From assembly GCF_900115475.1 (NCBI RefSeq), contig NZ_FOWP01000005.1, positions 310,001 through 374,000 on the forward strand: a DNA stretch of 64,000 nt, read 5' to 3'. The DNA comes from Ectopseudomonas composti (GTDB lineage: Bacteria > Pseudomonadota > Gammaproteobacteria > Pseudomonadales > Pseudomonadaceae). This document shows, piece after piece, positions 55,124-63,675 of this stretch. The notes beneath the pieces are model-generated. The model had not been told where the DNA came from. It ran no database searches and saw only the letters and a program-made list of their open reading frames with translations. Position numbers and translations under genes: made by a program. Position 1 is the first letter of the stretch; each line of letters opens with the position of its first letter.

Positions 55124-56341
55124 TTAGCTCATCGCCTCTTCGACAATTTCGATCCAGTGCCTTACCGGCGTGCGCCCGGCGCCATCCAGGTGGCTCTGGC
55201 AGCCGATGTTGGCGGTGACGATGGCGTCGGGCTTGCCGCTTTCCAGGGCGTTCAGCTTGTTGTCGCGAAGCTGCCTGGACAGCTCTGGCTGGGTCAGCGA
55301 ATAGGTGCCGGCCGAGCCGCAGCACAGGTGGCCGTCCGGCACGGCGGTGAGGCCGAAACCGAGGCGCGTCAGCACGCCTTCCACTGCGCCGCCGAGTTTC
55401 TGCGCGTGTTGCAGGGTGCAGGGGCAATGGAAGGCCAGGCGCTGTTCGGCGCGGACCTGCAGCTGTTCCAATTGTTCGTTCTGCAGCACCTCGACCAGAT
55501 CCTTGGCCAGGGCACTGACTCGCGCTGCCTTGCTCGCATAAGCCGGGTCACCGGCGAGCAGGTGGCCGTAGTCCTTGACGAAGGCGCCGCAGCCGCTGGC
55601 GGTCTGCACGATGGCTTCGGCGCCAGCCTCGATGGCTGGCCACCAGGCGTCGATGTTCTGCCGCGCGCGCTGCAGGCCTGCTTCCTGGGCGTTGAGGTGA
55701 TAGTCGACGGCGCCGCAGCAGCCGGCTTCGCGGATCGGCGTGACGCTGATGCCCAGGCGATCCAGCACGCGTGCGGTGGCGGCGTTGGTGTTGGGCGACA
55801 GCCCCGGCTGCACGCAGCCTTCGAGCATCAGCACGCGGCGCGCATGCTGCGGCGTCGGACGTGGTTTGGCCGGGCGAATCTCGCGTGGCAGCTTGGCCTT
55901 GAGTGTGGCCGGCAGCAGTGGGCGCAGGGCCAGGCCGGTCTGGGTCAGCGCCTTGAACAATGCCGGGCGCGGCACCACGGCGCGCAGGCCCTGGCGCAGC
56001 AGGCGCTCATTCAAGGGCCGCGGCACCGCCTGCTCGGCCACTTCACGGCCGATATCCAGCAGGTTGTGATACTGCACGCCGGACGGGCAGGTGGTCTCGC
56101 AGTTGCGGCATGTCAGGCAGCGATCCAGGTGCTGCTGGGTCTTGGCCGTGACCTCATTGCCTTCGAGCATCTGCTTGATCAGATAGATACGCCCGCGCGG
56201 GCCGTCCAGCTCGTCGCCGAGCAACTGATAGGTCGGGCAGGTGGCGTTGCAGAAGCCGCAGTGCACACAGGAGCGCAGGATGCGTTCGGCTTCTTCGGCG
56301 CGCGGCAGGCGCTTGGCCTGTTCACTCAAATTGGTCTGCAC
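55124..56341 (-). CDS. glcF: Glycolate oxidase iron-sulfur subunit GlcF
   Basis: A 405-residue subunit carrying two 4Fe-4S clusters (CVHCGFCNATCPTYQLLG near residue 35 and CLTCRNCETTCPSGVQY near residue 95) and two cysteine-rich CCG domains (AGCCGAVDYH and LCCGSAGTYSLTQP). It transfers electrons from the flavin subunits to the respiratory chain. Three bases separate it from glcE. Confidence 0.96.
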   Translation of the reverse strand: MQTNLSEQAKRLPRAEEAERILRSCVHCGFCNATCPTYQLLGDELDGPRGRIYLIKQMLEGNEVTAKTQQHLDRCLTCRNCETTCPSGVQYHNLLDIGREVAEQAVPRPLNERLLRQGLRAVVPRPALFKALTQTGLALRPLLPATLKAKLPREIRPAKPRPTPQHARRVLMLEGCVQPGLSPNTNAATARVLDRLGISVTPIREAGCCGAVDYHLNAQEAGLQRARQNIDAWWPAIEAGAEAIVQTASGCGAFVKDYGHLLAGDPAYASKAARVSALAKDLVEVLQNEQLEQLQVRAEQRLAFHCPCTLQHAQKLGGAVEGVLTRLGFGLTAVPDGHLCCGSAGTYSLTQPELSRQLRDNKLNALESGKPDAIVTANIGCQSHLDGAGRTPVRHWIEIVEEAMS

Positions 56342-56344
56342 GTC

Positions 56345-57400
56345 TTATACCTCGGCGTACATGCGGCCAGGGTTGAAGATGCCCTGGGGATCAAGCTGGT
56401 TCTTCAACTGGCGCTGGTAGCGCAGCAGCATTGCTGCCAGCGGCTGGAAGGGTTGTGCCTGGCCGGCGGTGAAGCAGGTGGCGTGGCCGCCGAGCTTGGC
56501 GGTCACGCGCTGGATCAGTTCGCCATCGGCGTCGGATTTGAGCCAGCGCTGCGCGCCGCCCCAATCGATCAACTGGCGGCCGGGCAGGTCGAGCAGGCCG
56601 CTGTTGGCCGGCAGCGACAGGCGCCACAGCGTGCCGCTGGCGCTGAAGAACGGCAGGCGTTGCTCGCGCAGCTCATGCCAGTAACCGTTGTCGATCTCTT
56701 CGCCACCGAGGCGTTGGCGCGCGGCCAGAACCGAGCCTTCGCCGCCTTCCAGACGCAGGTGCAACGCTGCACCGTCGTGGCTGGCGGCGCTGATCGGCAG
56801 CGGCTGCTGGCCCCATTCGGCGAGTTTGTTCAGCGCATGCAGGGCGTCCACTTGCAGGCGCAGGCTGAGTACCTGGCGCGGCTTGGGTAGCACCTTGATC
56901 GACACCTCGGCGAGCAGGCCGAGGCAGCCGAAGCTACCGGCCATCAGGCGCGACAGGTCGTAGCCGGCGACGTTCTTCATCACCTCGCCGCCGAAGCGCA
57001 GCAGCTTGCCCTGGCCGGTGATCACACGGGTTCCGAGTACCTGGTCGCGCACCGAACCGGCCCAGGGCCGACGCGGGCCGGACAAGCCGGCGGCGACCAT
57101 GCCACCGAGGGTGGCGCCATCGCCCAGGTGTGGAGGTTCGCACGGCAGCATCTGGTTGTTCGCTTCCAGTGCTGCCTCGATTTCGCTGAGCGGCGTGCCG
57201 GCACGGGCGGTAAGCACCAGCTCGGTTGGGTCATAGCTGACGATGCCACGGTGCAGGCGGGTGTCGAGCACTTCGCCGGCAGTGGCGCGGCCCAGATGAG
57301 CCTTGCTGCCACTGCCCTGGATGCGCAGTGGCGTGGCGCTGTTCAGCGCGTGGTTGACCTGTTCCAGCAGCGCGGCGCTGGCGTCGAAATCATGCGACAT
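56345..57400 (-). CDS. glcE: Glycolate oxidase FAD-binding subunit GlcE
   Basis: A 351-residue FAD-binding type 4 subunit starting MSHDFDASAALLEQVNHALN. The FAD segment is LRIQGSGSKAHLG (near residue 26) and GDGATLGGMVAAGLSGPRRP (near 100). It overlaps the glcD stop by four bases (ATGA). An open in-frame extension to 57577 runs inside glcD and is rejected. Confidence 0.95.
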   Translation of the reverse strand: MSHDFDASAALLEQVNHALNSATPLRIQGSGSKAHLGRATAGEVLDTRLHRGIVSYDPTELVLTARAGTPLSEIEAALEANNQMLPCEPPHLGDGATLGGMVAAGLSGPRRPWAGSVRDQVLGTRVITGQGKLLRFGGEVMKNVAGYDLSRLMAGSFGCLGLLAEVSIKVLPKPRQVLSLRLQVDALHALNKLAEWGQQPLPISAASHDGAALHLRLEGGEGSVLAARQRLGGEEIDNGYWHELREQRLPFFSASGTLWRLSLPANSGLLDLPGRQLIDWGGAQRWLKSDADGELIQRVTAKLGGHATCFTAGQAQPFQPLAAMLLRYQRQLKNQLDPQGIFNPGRMYAEV

Positions 57401-58899
57401 CAGAAACGCTCCAGTTCCGGGAAGGGCAGTTGGCCGTGGTGCACATGCATGGCGCCGAACTCGGCGCAGCGGTGCAGGGTGGGGATGTTCTTGCCCGGAT
57501 TGAGCAGGCCGCTCGGGTCGAACGCCGCCTTTACTGCGTGGAACAGAGTGATCTCGTCGCTGTTGAACTGCGCGCACATCTGGTTGATCTTCTCGCGGCC
57601 GACGCCGTGCTCGCCGGTGATGCTGCCGCCTACCTTGACGCAGAGTTCGAGGATCTTGCCGCCGATGGCTTCGGCGCGCTCCAGCTCGCCGGGCACGTTG
57701 GCATCGAAGAGGATCAAGGGGTGCATGTTGCCGTCGCCGGCGTGGAACACGTTGGCCACGCGCAGGCCGTATTCTTCGGACAACTCGGCGATGCCGCGCA
57801 GCACGCCGGGTAGCTCGCGACGCGGGATGGTGCCGTCCATGCAGTAATAGTCCGGCGAGATGCGCCCGACCGCGGGGAAGGCGTTCTTGCGCCCGGCCCA
57901 GAATTTCACCCGTTCGGCCTCGTCGCGGGCCAGGCGTACTTCGGTGGCACCGGCTTTTTCCAACACCTCACGGACGCGTTCGCAGTCGTCGGCCACATCG
58001 GCTTCGACGCCGTCCAGCTCACAGAGCAGAATGGCTGCGGCCTCCACCGGGTAGCCGGCATGGATGAAATCCTCGGCGGCGCGAATCGCCAGGTTGTCCA
58101 TCATCTCCAGCCCACCAGGAATGATGCCAGCGGCGATGATGTCGCCGACCGCGCGGCCGGCTTTTTCCACCGAGTCGAAGGCCGCCAGTAGCACCTTGGC
58201 CACTTGCGGCTTGGGCAGCAGCTTGACCGTCACCTCGGTGACGATGCCGAGCATGCCTTCGGAGCCGGTGAACAGCGCCAGCAGGTCGAAGCCGGGGGCG
58301 TCCAGGGCTTCGCTGCCGAGGGTCATGAACTCGCCTTCGACGGTGAGGATGTCGACCTTGAGCAGGTTGTGCACGGTCAGGCCGTACTTCAGGCAGTGCA
58401 CACCGCCGGCATTCTCGGCGACGTTGCCGCCGATGGAGCAGGCGATTTGCGAAGACGGATCGGGGGCGTAATACAGGTCGAATGGCGCTGCAGCCTGGGA
58501 GATTGCCAGGTTGCGCACACCGGGCTGCACGCGGGCGAAGCGACCTTCGCGGTTGATCTCGAGAATCTGGTTGAAGCGTGCCATCACCAGCAGGATGCCT
58601 TTCTCCAGCGGCAACGCGCCGCCAGACAAACCGGTGCCGGCACCGCGCGCCACCACTGGCACGCCACGGGCATGGCAGAGTTGGAGCAACTGCTGCACCT
58701 GCTCTATACGCTCGGGCAGCACCACCAACATGGGCGTGGTGCGATAGGCAGAGAGGCCATCGCACTCGTAGGGCTTGAGGTCTTCCTGGGTGTGCAGGAT
58801 GTCGAGGTCGGGCAGGCGCTGGCGCAACTCGGCGAGCAGGGCGGCCTTGTCGACCGTGGGTAGCGCGCCGTCGACGCGCTCGTCGTACAGAATGCTCAT
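57400..58899 (-). CDS. glcD: Glycolate oxidase subunit GlcD
   Basis: A 499-residue FAD-linked dehydrogenase subunit. The FAD motif is PVVARGAGTGLSGGALPLEKG near residue 82, with IGGNVAENAGGVHCLKYGLT near residue 152, and the C-terminal HAGDGNMHPLILFD and GGSITGEHGVGREK are the catalytic-type segments of the family. With GlcE and GlcF it oxidises glycolate to glyoxylate, which GlcB then uses. First gene of the glcDEFG(B A) run, divergent from glcC. Confidence 0.97.
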   Translation of the reverse strand: MSILYDERVDGALPTVDKAALLAELRQRLPDLDILHTQEDLKPYECDGLSAYRTTPMLVVLPERIEQVQQLLQLCHARGVPVVARGAGTGLSGGALPLEKGILLVMARFNQILEINREGRFARVQPGVRNLAISQAAAPFDLYYAPDPSSQIACSIGGNVAENAGGVHCLKYGLTVHNLLKVDILTVEGEFMTLGSEALDAPGFDLLALFTGSEGMLGIVTEVTVKLLPKPQVAKVLLAAFDSVEKAGRAVGDIIAAGIIPGGLEMMDNLAIRAAEDFIHAGYPVEAAAILLCELDGVEADVADDCERVREVLEKAGATEVRLARDEAERVKFWAGRKNAFPAVGRISPDYYCMDGTIPRRELPGVLRGIAELSEEYGLRVANVFHAGDGNMHPLILFDANVPGELERAEAIGGKILELCVKVGGSITGEHGVGREKINQMCAQFNSDEITLFHAVKAAFDPSGLLNPGKNIPTLHRCAEFGAMHVHHGQLPFPELERF

Positions 58900-59000
58900 G
58901 GCAGGCTCAATCGTGGACGTTGTTGTTATTGGCGGTCATGCCGCGACCTTGGCCTGCATCTTTAGGCCGCCTGCATTTTTACGTCCATCCTCTTTAGTGC

Positions 59001-59120
59001 TGGTAGGACCAGTTTCTTTCGTCAGCCTTTCGCCCTGGATCGCTCCGGGGGCTTATTTAATGAGGCTTGCCTGCTGGTGCACGCACGATCTAAGGTGGGC
59101 GTTAAAAATTGGTACGACCA
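59001..59120. promoter_or_regulatory. Two GlcC-type operators in the glcD-glcC divergent region
   Basis: TGGTAGGACCA (59001-59011) and TGGTACGACCA (59110-59120) share the FadR/GntR-type half-sites TGGT and ACCA and are followed by the same AGTT/GTT context. The second is 18 bases ahead of the glcC ATG, suited to autoregulation; the first lies toward glcD. Confidence 0.75.
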
Positions 59121-59138
59121 GTTCTGCGGAGGTGGCGA

Positions 59139-59912
59139 ATGGACGGGCAACTGGGTGTCGCACGGCGACAGGTCAGTGATGTGGTGGCCGAGCGCATCGA
59201 GCGGCTGATCGTCGACGGCGTACTCAAGGTCGGGCAGCCGCTGCCGTCGGAGCGGCGTCTGTGCGAGAAGCTGGGCATCTCCCGTTCGGCCCTGCGCGAA
59301 GGGCTCAAGGTGCTGCGTGGTCGCGGCATTATCGAAACGGCGCAGGGCCGTGATTCACGGGTGGCCAAACTCAGTGGCGAGCGCGACGCCAGCCCGTTGA
59401 TGCACCTGTTCAACTCGCAGCCGCGCACCCTGTATGACCTGCTGGAGGTGCGCGGCCTGCTCGAAGGCGAGTCGGCGCGCCTCGCAGCGCTGCGTGGTAC
59501 CGATGCGGATTTCGTCCTGCTGACCCGGCGTTACGAGGAAATGCTGGCAGCCCATGCGCAGGAAAATCCGGTCGACCCGCGCGAGCATGCGCGCCTCGAT
59601 CATGCCTTCCACCTGGCCATCTGCGAGGCCTCGCACAACCCGGTGCTGGTGCACACTCTGCAATCGCTGACCGACCTGATGCTCAGCACCGTGTTCGCCT
59701 CGGTGAACAACCTCTATCACCGCCCGGCGCAGAAGCGCCAGATCGACCGCCAGCATTCACGCCTCTACCACGCGGTGATCGAACGCCTACCGGAACAAGC
59801 CCAGCGCGCCGCGCGCGACCACATCCACAGCATTCGCGACAACCTGCAGGAGATCGAACAGGAAGAGCAGCGCCTGGTACGCGCCACCATGCGTCTGGAG
59901 GGCTGGGCGTAG
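59139..59912 (+). CDS. glcC: Glycolate-responsive GntR-family regulator GlcC
   Basis: A 257-residue FadR-subfamily regulator. Winged helix: VLKVGQPLPSERRLCEKLGI, ISRSALREGLKVLRGRGIIE (residues about 28-70). The C-terminal FCD ligand domain has DLLEVRGLLEGESARLAALR, DHAFHLAICEASHNPVLVH and HIHSIRDNLQ, with the usual metal-binding histidines. It is divergent from glcD and should control it in response to glycolate. The ATG at 59139 follows GGAGGTGG, better than an upstream in-frame TTG at 59109, which overlaps the operator. Confidence 0.93.
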   Translation: MDGQLGVARRQVSDVVAERIERLIVDGVLKVGQPLPSERRLCEKLGISRSALREGLKVLRGRGIIETAQGRDSRVAKLSGERDASPLMHLFNSQPRTLYDLLEVRGLLEGESARLAALRGTDADFVLLTRRYEEMLAAHAQENPVDPREHARLDHAFHLAICEASHNPVLVHTLQSLTDLMLSTVFASVNNLYHRPAQKRQIDRQHSRLYHAVIERLPEQAQRAARDHIHSIRDNLQEIEQEEQRLVRATMRLEGWA

Positions 59913-59941
59913 GGCGGGAGAAACCCGCCTGATCCCGCTTG

Positions 59942-60010
59942 ATCGTTCCCACGCTCCGCGTGGAAACGCAGCCCCAGACGCTCCGCGTCTGCCGCAAGAC
60001 AGACGCCCGC
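59942..60010. repeat. GTTCCCACGCTCCGCGTGGAA-type repeat
   Basis: TTCCCACGCTCCGCGTGGAA and AGACGCTCCGCGTCT are two stem-loops typed by the CGCTCCGCG centre, a common dispersed repeat of gamma-proteobacteria. The gap between the two convergent genes glcC and flgA contains no ORF. Confidence 0.75.
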
Positions 60011-60083
60011 CGTGATTTGGCGCAGAGCGCCCTCACAGGGGCTACCACGCAGAGCGTAGGAGCCATCTACGTGGCATGACACC

Positions 60084-60899
60084 CTACCTGAAGGTACTGG
60101 TCACCACCCCTTCTTCCACTACCTGCGCCTCGATCACCTTCTGGCTACCGAGGTTACGTACGCGGATCACTTCGCCTTCACGGCCATTGGCCAGGGCCTC
60201 GCCGGTGGCCGAAGCGGAGATACCGTCCTGGCTGGCGATGATTGTCACCTGTTGACCTCGGCGGATCAGCAGGGGCGCGGCGAGCAGGTTCGGCGCGATC
60301 AGCTGGCCGGCGCGTACGCGGCGTTTGGCGCCCTGGCCGATCACTTCGTCGAGGCTGCTGTAGAAGCCGCGCGGCGTCTTGCCAATGTTCACCTCCTGCA
60401 ACTGCAGCTGTTCGCCGCTGATGGTCTGGCCGCGCTCGATCACTCGTGCGGCATGTACCACGGGTAAGAACACGTTGGCCTGCACCAGCGCTGTGACATT
60501 CCAGCCGGAAGCGTCTGCGCAGCTTACGTCCAGGCGCTGTCGCGACAAGGGTGAGGGATCGGTGCTGCTGACCGTCACGCTCAGCGCCTGGATGCAAGTC
60601 GGCAGGCGTTCTGCGCTATTGAGCAAGGTGATGTCGAGGCTATGGCGCTGCCCCTGCCAGGACTGGCGTCGGGCTTCCTCGGTCAGCTTCTGCTGCATGT
60701 GCACCGTCACGGCCTGATCGATCTGGCTGGCGGCATTCGCCTCAACCTGCGCGGTCGCCGAGGTCGATACGGCGAAGAGGAAAAGCAGCGACGCGCAGGC
60801 GGAAAAAACCTTTCCGCTTTTGTTCCCAGCGCCTGCTCGATGCGGAAAAAGGGCGACACAGAAACCACTGATATGTCTTGAAAAATCATTATAAATCAA
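60084..60899 (-). CDS. flgA: Flagellar P-ring assembly chaperone FlgA
   Basis: A protein of up to 271 residues. A hydrophobic signal-like segment (SACASLLFLFAVSTSATAQ) lies near residue 33-51, followed by a SAF/FlgA domain (RVIERGQTISGEQLQLQEVN; GQGAKRRVRAGQLIAPNLL; VTIIASQDGISASATGEALA). FlgA escorts P-ring protein FlgI in the periplasm. The reading frame has no ATG; TTG at 60899 is the only obvious start, which would put the signal segment unusually deep, so the true start is uncertain. It is divergent from flgB as in lateral clusters. Confidence 0.85.
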   Translation of the reverse strand: MIYNDFSRHISGFCVALFPHRAGAGNKSGKVFSACASLLFLFAVSTSATAQVEANAASQIDQAVTVHMQQKLTEEARRQSWQGQRHSLDITLLNSAERLPTCIQALSVTVSSTDPSPLSRQRLDVSCADASGWNVTALVQANVFLPVVHAARVIERGQTISGEQLQLQEVNIGKTPRGFYSSLDEVIGQGAKRRVRAGQLIAPNLLAAPLLIRRGQQVTIIASQDGISASATGEALANGREGEVIRVRNLGSQKVIEAQVVEEGVVTSTFR

Positions 60900-60923
60900 T
60901 GAATTACTGCTCTCTCATGGGGT

Positions 60924-60939
60924 GGGCACGCTTTGTGCT
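60924..60939 (+). promoter_or_regulatory. Candidate sigma-54 promoter of flgBCDEF
   Basis: GGGCACGCTTTGTGCT gives GG (60925-60926) and GC (60937-60938) exactly ten bases apart; the first base and the -12 flank deviate from TGGCAC-N5-TTGC. It lies 41 bases ahead of flgB. Weaker than the fliD promoter. Confidence 0.55.
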
Positions 60940-60980
60940 CAAGGCACCTGGGCACAACCTTGGGCTAAGGGTACCGGTGA

Positions 60981-61334
60981 ATGAGTATACGGATTGATGA
61001 TGTGGTGGGCCTGCATTCGCGGGCGATCGAGCTGCGCATGCAGCGCAGCGAGCTTCTCGCCGCCAACCTGGCCAATGAAGACACGCCGGGCTTTCTCGCC
61101 CGTGACATCGACTTCGCCGGCGAGATGCAGCGTCTCGATCCGCAGCAAGCATTCATCGCCAGCACGGTGGATCTCAAGTACCGCGTGCCGACCCAGCCGT
61201 CGCAGGATGGCAACAGCGTCGAGCTGAGTGTGGAGCAGGCCGCGTTCTCCAAGAACAGCATGGACTTCCAGACCAGCCTGACCTTTCTCAGCATGAAATT
61301 CCGCGGCCTGAAACAGGCTATCGAGGGGCGCTGA
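60981..61334 (+). CDS. flgB: Flagellar basal-body rod protein FlgB
   Basis: A 117-residue proximal rod protein. It has the N-terminal rod motif LRMQRSELLAANLANEDTPG (ANLAN core) and the C-terminal helix VEQAAFSKNSMDFQTSLTFL. It opens the lateral-type flg operon and is two bases from flgC. Confidence 0.95.
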   Translation: MSIRIDDVVGLHSRAIELRMQRSELLAANLANEDTPGFLARDIDFAGEMQRLDPQQAFIASTVDLKYRVPTQPSQDGNSVELSVEQAAFSKNSMDFQTSLTFLSMKFRGLKQAIEGR

Positions 61335-61336
61335 TC

Positions 61337-61765
61337 ATGGCTTTCGACTCCATCTACCGTATCGCCGGCTCGTCAATGAACGCGCAGACCGTGCGCCTCA
61401 ACACCGTGGCCAGCAACCTGGCCAACGCCGACTCGGCCGCGGCCAGCGCCGAGGACGTATACCAGGCGCGCAAGCCGGTATTCGCCGCCGTTTACAACAA
61501 CGACCAGCTGACTCGCAGCGCTGGCATGGGCGGTGCTCATGTGCAGGTGCTCGACGTGGTCACTGCCGGTCGTGAACCGGTGCGCCGCTACGAGCCGGAC
61601 AATCCCCTGGCCGATGACAAAGGCTACGTGTTCTACGCCGACATCGATCAGATCGAGGAGATGACCGACATGATGTCGGCCACCCGCAGCTTCGAGACCA
61701 GTGTCGAGGTGCTCAACCGCCTGAAAAGCATGCAGCAGGGCCTGCTCAAGCTCGGAGAATCCTGA
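61337..61765 (+). CDS. flgC: Flagellar basal-body rod protein FlgC
   Basis: A 142-residue rod protein with the conserved start MAFDSIYRIAGSSMNAQTVR, VASNLANADS core motif and the C-terminal helix EEMTDMMSATRSFETSVEVL. The stop overlaps the flgD start by one base (TGATG). Confidence 0.96.
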   Translation: MAFDSIYRIAGSSMNAQTVRLNTVASNLANADSAAASAEDVYQARKPVFAAVYNNDQLTRSAGMGGAHVQVLDVVTAGREPVRRYEPDNPLADDKGYVFYADIDQIEEMTDMMSATRSFETSVEVLNRLKSMQQGLLKLGES

Positions 61766-62442
61766 TGGCCACGGTCAGTAATAACAGCCAGAGCAATCCC
61801 GCTTACAGCATCGACGAAGCGGTCAAGCAGGCGGTCAACGTCAGTGACGCGACCCAGCTGGAAAACAACTTTCTCACCCTGATGGTCGCGCAGATCCAGA
61901 ACCAGGACCCGACCAAGCCGGTGGACAGCACCGAGTTCCTCAACCAGTTCGCCGCCATGAGCCAGGTCAAGAGCCTGGAAAACATGGCCTCGCTGAGCAA
62001 GAGCAACCTGGTGCTGCTGGACAACCTGCAGACCCTCACCGCTGCCGGCCTGGTCGGCCAGGAAGTGAAGGTGGCGACCGAGCAGCTGGAATTGGGCGCG
62101 GACAAGGTCAAGGGCGAGATCAACCTCGAGCATGCCGCCGGCAAGCTGGCCCTGGTGGTCACCGACAGCAATGGCGTGAAGAAGGAAATCGACCTCGGCT
62201 CCCAGGCGCCGGGGCGCGTGCCCTTCGAGCTGGACCCCAACGCCCTTGGCCTGGCGCCGGGCAGCTACAAGGTCGAGGTCAAAAGCGACAGCGGCGAGTA
62301 CCCGAAGGTGGAGGTGGCCGGGCGCGTCACCCAGGTACGTGTCAGCGCCGAAGGCCCGGTACTGGAAGTCATTGGCGTTGGTTCCGTGCCTTTCTACAAC
62401 ATCACCGAATTTGGCCAGACGCAGACCGCCGGTCTGCTCTGA
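61765..62442 (+). CDS. flgD: Flagellar hook capping/assembly protein FlgD
   Basis: A 225-residue hook scaffold. The N-terminal FLTLMVAQIQNQDPTKPVDS and FLNQFAAMSQVKSLENM are the FlgD signature. The centre is the FlgD Ig/tudor-like part (LVVTDSNGVKKEIDLG). FlgD sits at the tip of the growing hook and is discarded once FlgE is complete. Confidence 0.96.
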   Translation: MATVSNNSQSNPAYSIDEAVKQAVNVSDATQLENNFLTLMVAQIQNQDPTKPVDSTEFLNQFAAMSQVKSLENMASLSKSNLVLLDNLQTLTAAGLVGQEVKVATEQLELGADKVKGEINLEHAAGKLALVVTDSNGVKKEIDLGSQAPGRVPFELDPNALGLAPGSYKVEVKSDSGEYPKVEVAGRVTQVRVSAEGPVLEVIGVGSVPFYNITEFGQTQTAGLL

Positions 62443-62478
62443 ACCTTCCCATTCGTTCAATTCAAAGGTCCAGTCGCC

Positions 62479-63666
62479 ATGAGTTTCAACATCGCCATGA
62501 CCGGCCTCAGCGCCGTCAACGAACAGCTCAACACCATCAGCCACAACATCGCCAACGCCGGTACCACCGGCTTCAAGTCCTCGCGTACCGAGTTCGGCAG
62601 CATCTACGCCGATAGCCAGGCGATGGGTGTGGAGGTGCTGGCCACCACCCAGAGCATCAGCCAGGGCGGCTCCCTGGTGACTACCGGGCGCAGCCTGGAT
62701 CTTGCCATCTCCGGCGGCGGCTTCTTCGTCACCCGCGACACCAATGGTGACCTGAGCTATACCCGCGCCGGCGTGTTCGGCGCCGACAAGGACAACAACA
62801 TCGTCAACGCCGCCGGGCAGACCCTGCAGGGCTATCCCGTGGACGCCGCCGGTAACCTGTTGGTCGGCGCCATGGGCGACCTGCAGCTGCAGAACGCCAA
62901 CCTGCCGGCCCGCGCCACCGACACCCTGGCCTTCGTCATGAACCTGGATTCCAACCAGACCGTACCGGCCACTGCGCCGTTCGACCCGGCGGATGTGAAC
63001 ACCTACAACTCCACCTACACCACCAAGGTGTTCGACTCGCAGGGCAAGGAACACACCCTCACCCAGTACTTCGTGAAGACTGGCGACAACACCTGGGATG
63101 CCTATTACTACCAGGGCAACACCGCCGTCGGCGGCCCGCAGGCGCTGACCTTCGGCACCAATGGCACGCTCACCGCGCCGGTCGGTCCGGTCAACGTCGG
63201 CTTCGCCCTGCCGGGCGTCGACCCGATGGCCGTCGCCATCGACTACAGCAACTCCAGCCAGTACGGCTCCGACTTCGTCGTCACCACCAACCGCGCCAGC
63301 GGCTACGCGGCGGGCGAGCAGACCGGCCTGTCGGTGGAGAAGGACGGCATGGTCTATGCCAACTACAGCAACGGCCAGCGCATGCTCCAGGGTCAGGTGG
63401 CGCTGGCTACCTTCGCCAACGCCGGCGGCCTGAAGAACATCAGCGGTACTGCCTGGGTGGAGACCGCCGATTCTGGCGCCGCGCTGATCGGTGTGCCCGG
63501 TGTCGGTCCGTTCGGCGCGCTGGTGGCTGGTTCGTTAGAGAACTCCAACGTCGACCTGACCCAGCAACTGGTCGGCTTAATGGAGGGGCAGCGCAACTAC
63601 CAGGCCAACACCAAGGTGCTGACCACCAACAAGGAACTCACCCAAGTGCTGTTCGGCGCGATCTGA
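62479..63666 (+). CDS. flgE: Flagellar hook protein FlgE
   Basis: A 395-residue hook subunit with the start MSFNIAMTGLSAVNEQLNTI, the HNIANAGTTGFKSSR motif, a Thr/Asn-rich centre (EHTLTQYFVKTGDNTWDAYY) and the C-terminal SNVDLTQQLVGLMEGQRNYQ. Length is near that of lateral FlgE and shorter than the pseudomonad polar FlgE. Operon spacing of 36 bases from flgD. Confidence 0.96.
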   Translation: MSFNIAMTGLSAVNEQLNTISHNIANAGTTGFKSSRTEFGSIYADSQAMGVEVLATTQSISQGGSLVTTGRSLDLAISGGGFFVTRDTNGDLSYTRAGVFGADKDNNIVNAAGQTLQGYPVDAAGNLLVGAMGDLQLQNANLPARATDTLAFVMNLDSNQTVPATAPFDPADVNTYNSTYTTKVFDSQGKEHTLTQYFVKTGDNTWDAYYYQGNTAVGGPQALTFGTNGTLTAPVGPVNVGFALPGVDPMAVAIDYSNSSQYGSDFVVTTNRASGYAAGEQTGLSVEKDGMVYANYSNGQRMLQGQVALATFANAGGLKNISGTAWVETADSGAALIGVPGVGPFGALVAGSLENSNVDLTQQLVGLMEGQRNYQANTKVLTTNKELTQVLFGAI

Positions 63667-63675
63667 GGCTGATCC

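Noticed and set aside
60948..60966. CTGGGCACAACCTTGGGC as a second sigma-54 promoter for flgB
   Set aside because: The GC element is not ten bases from the GG pair; the match at 60924 fits better.
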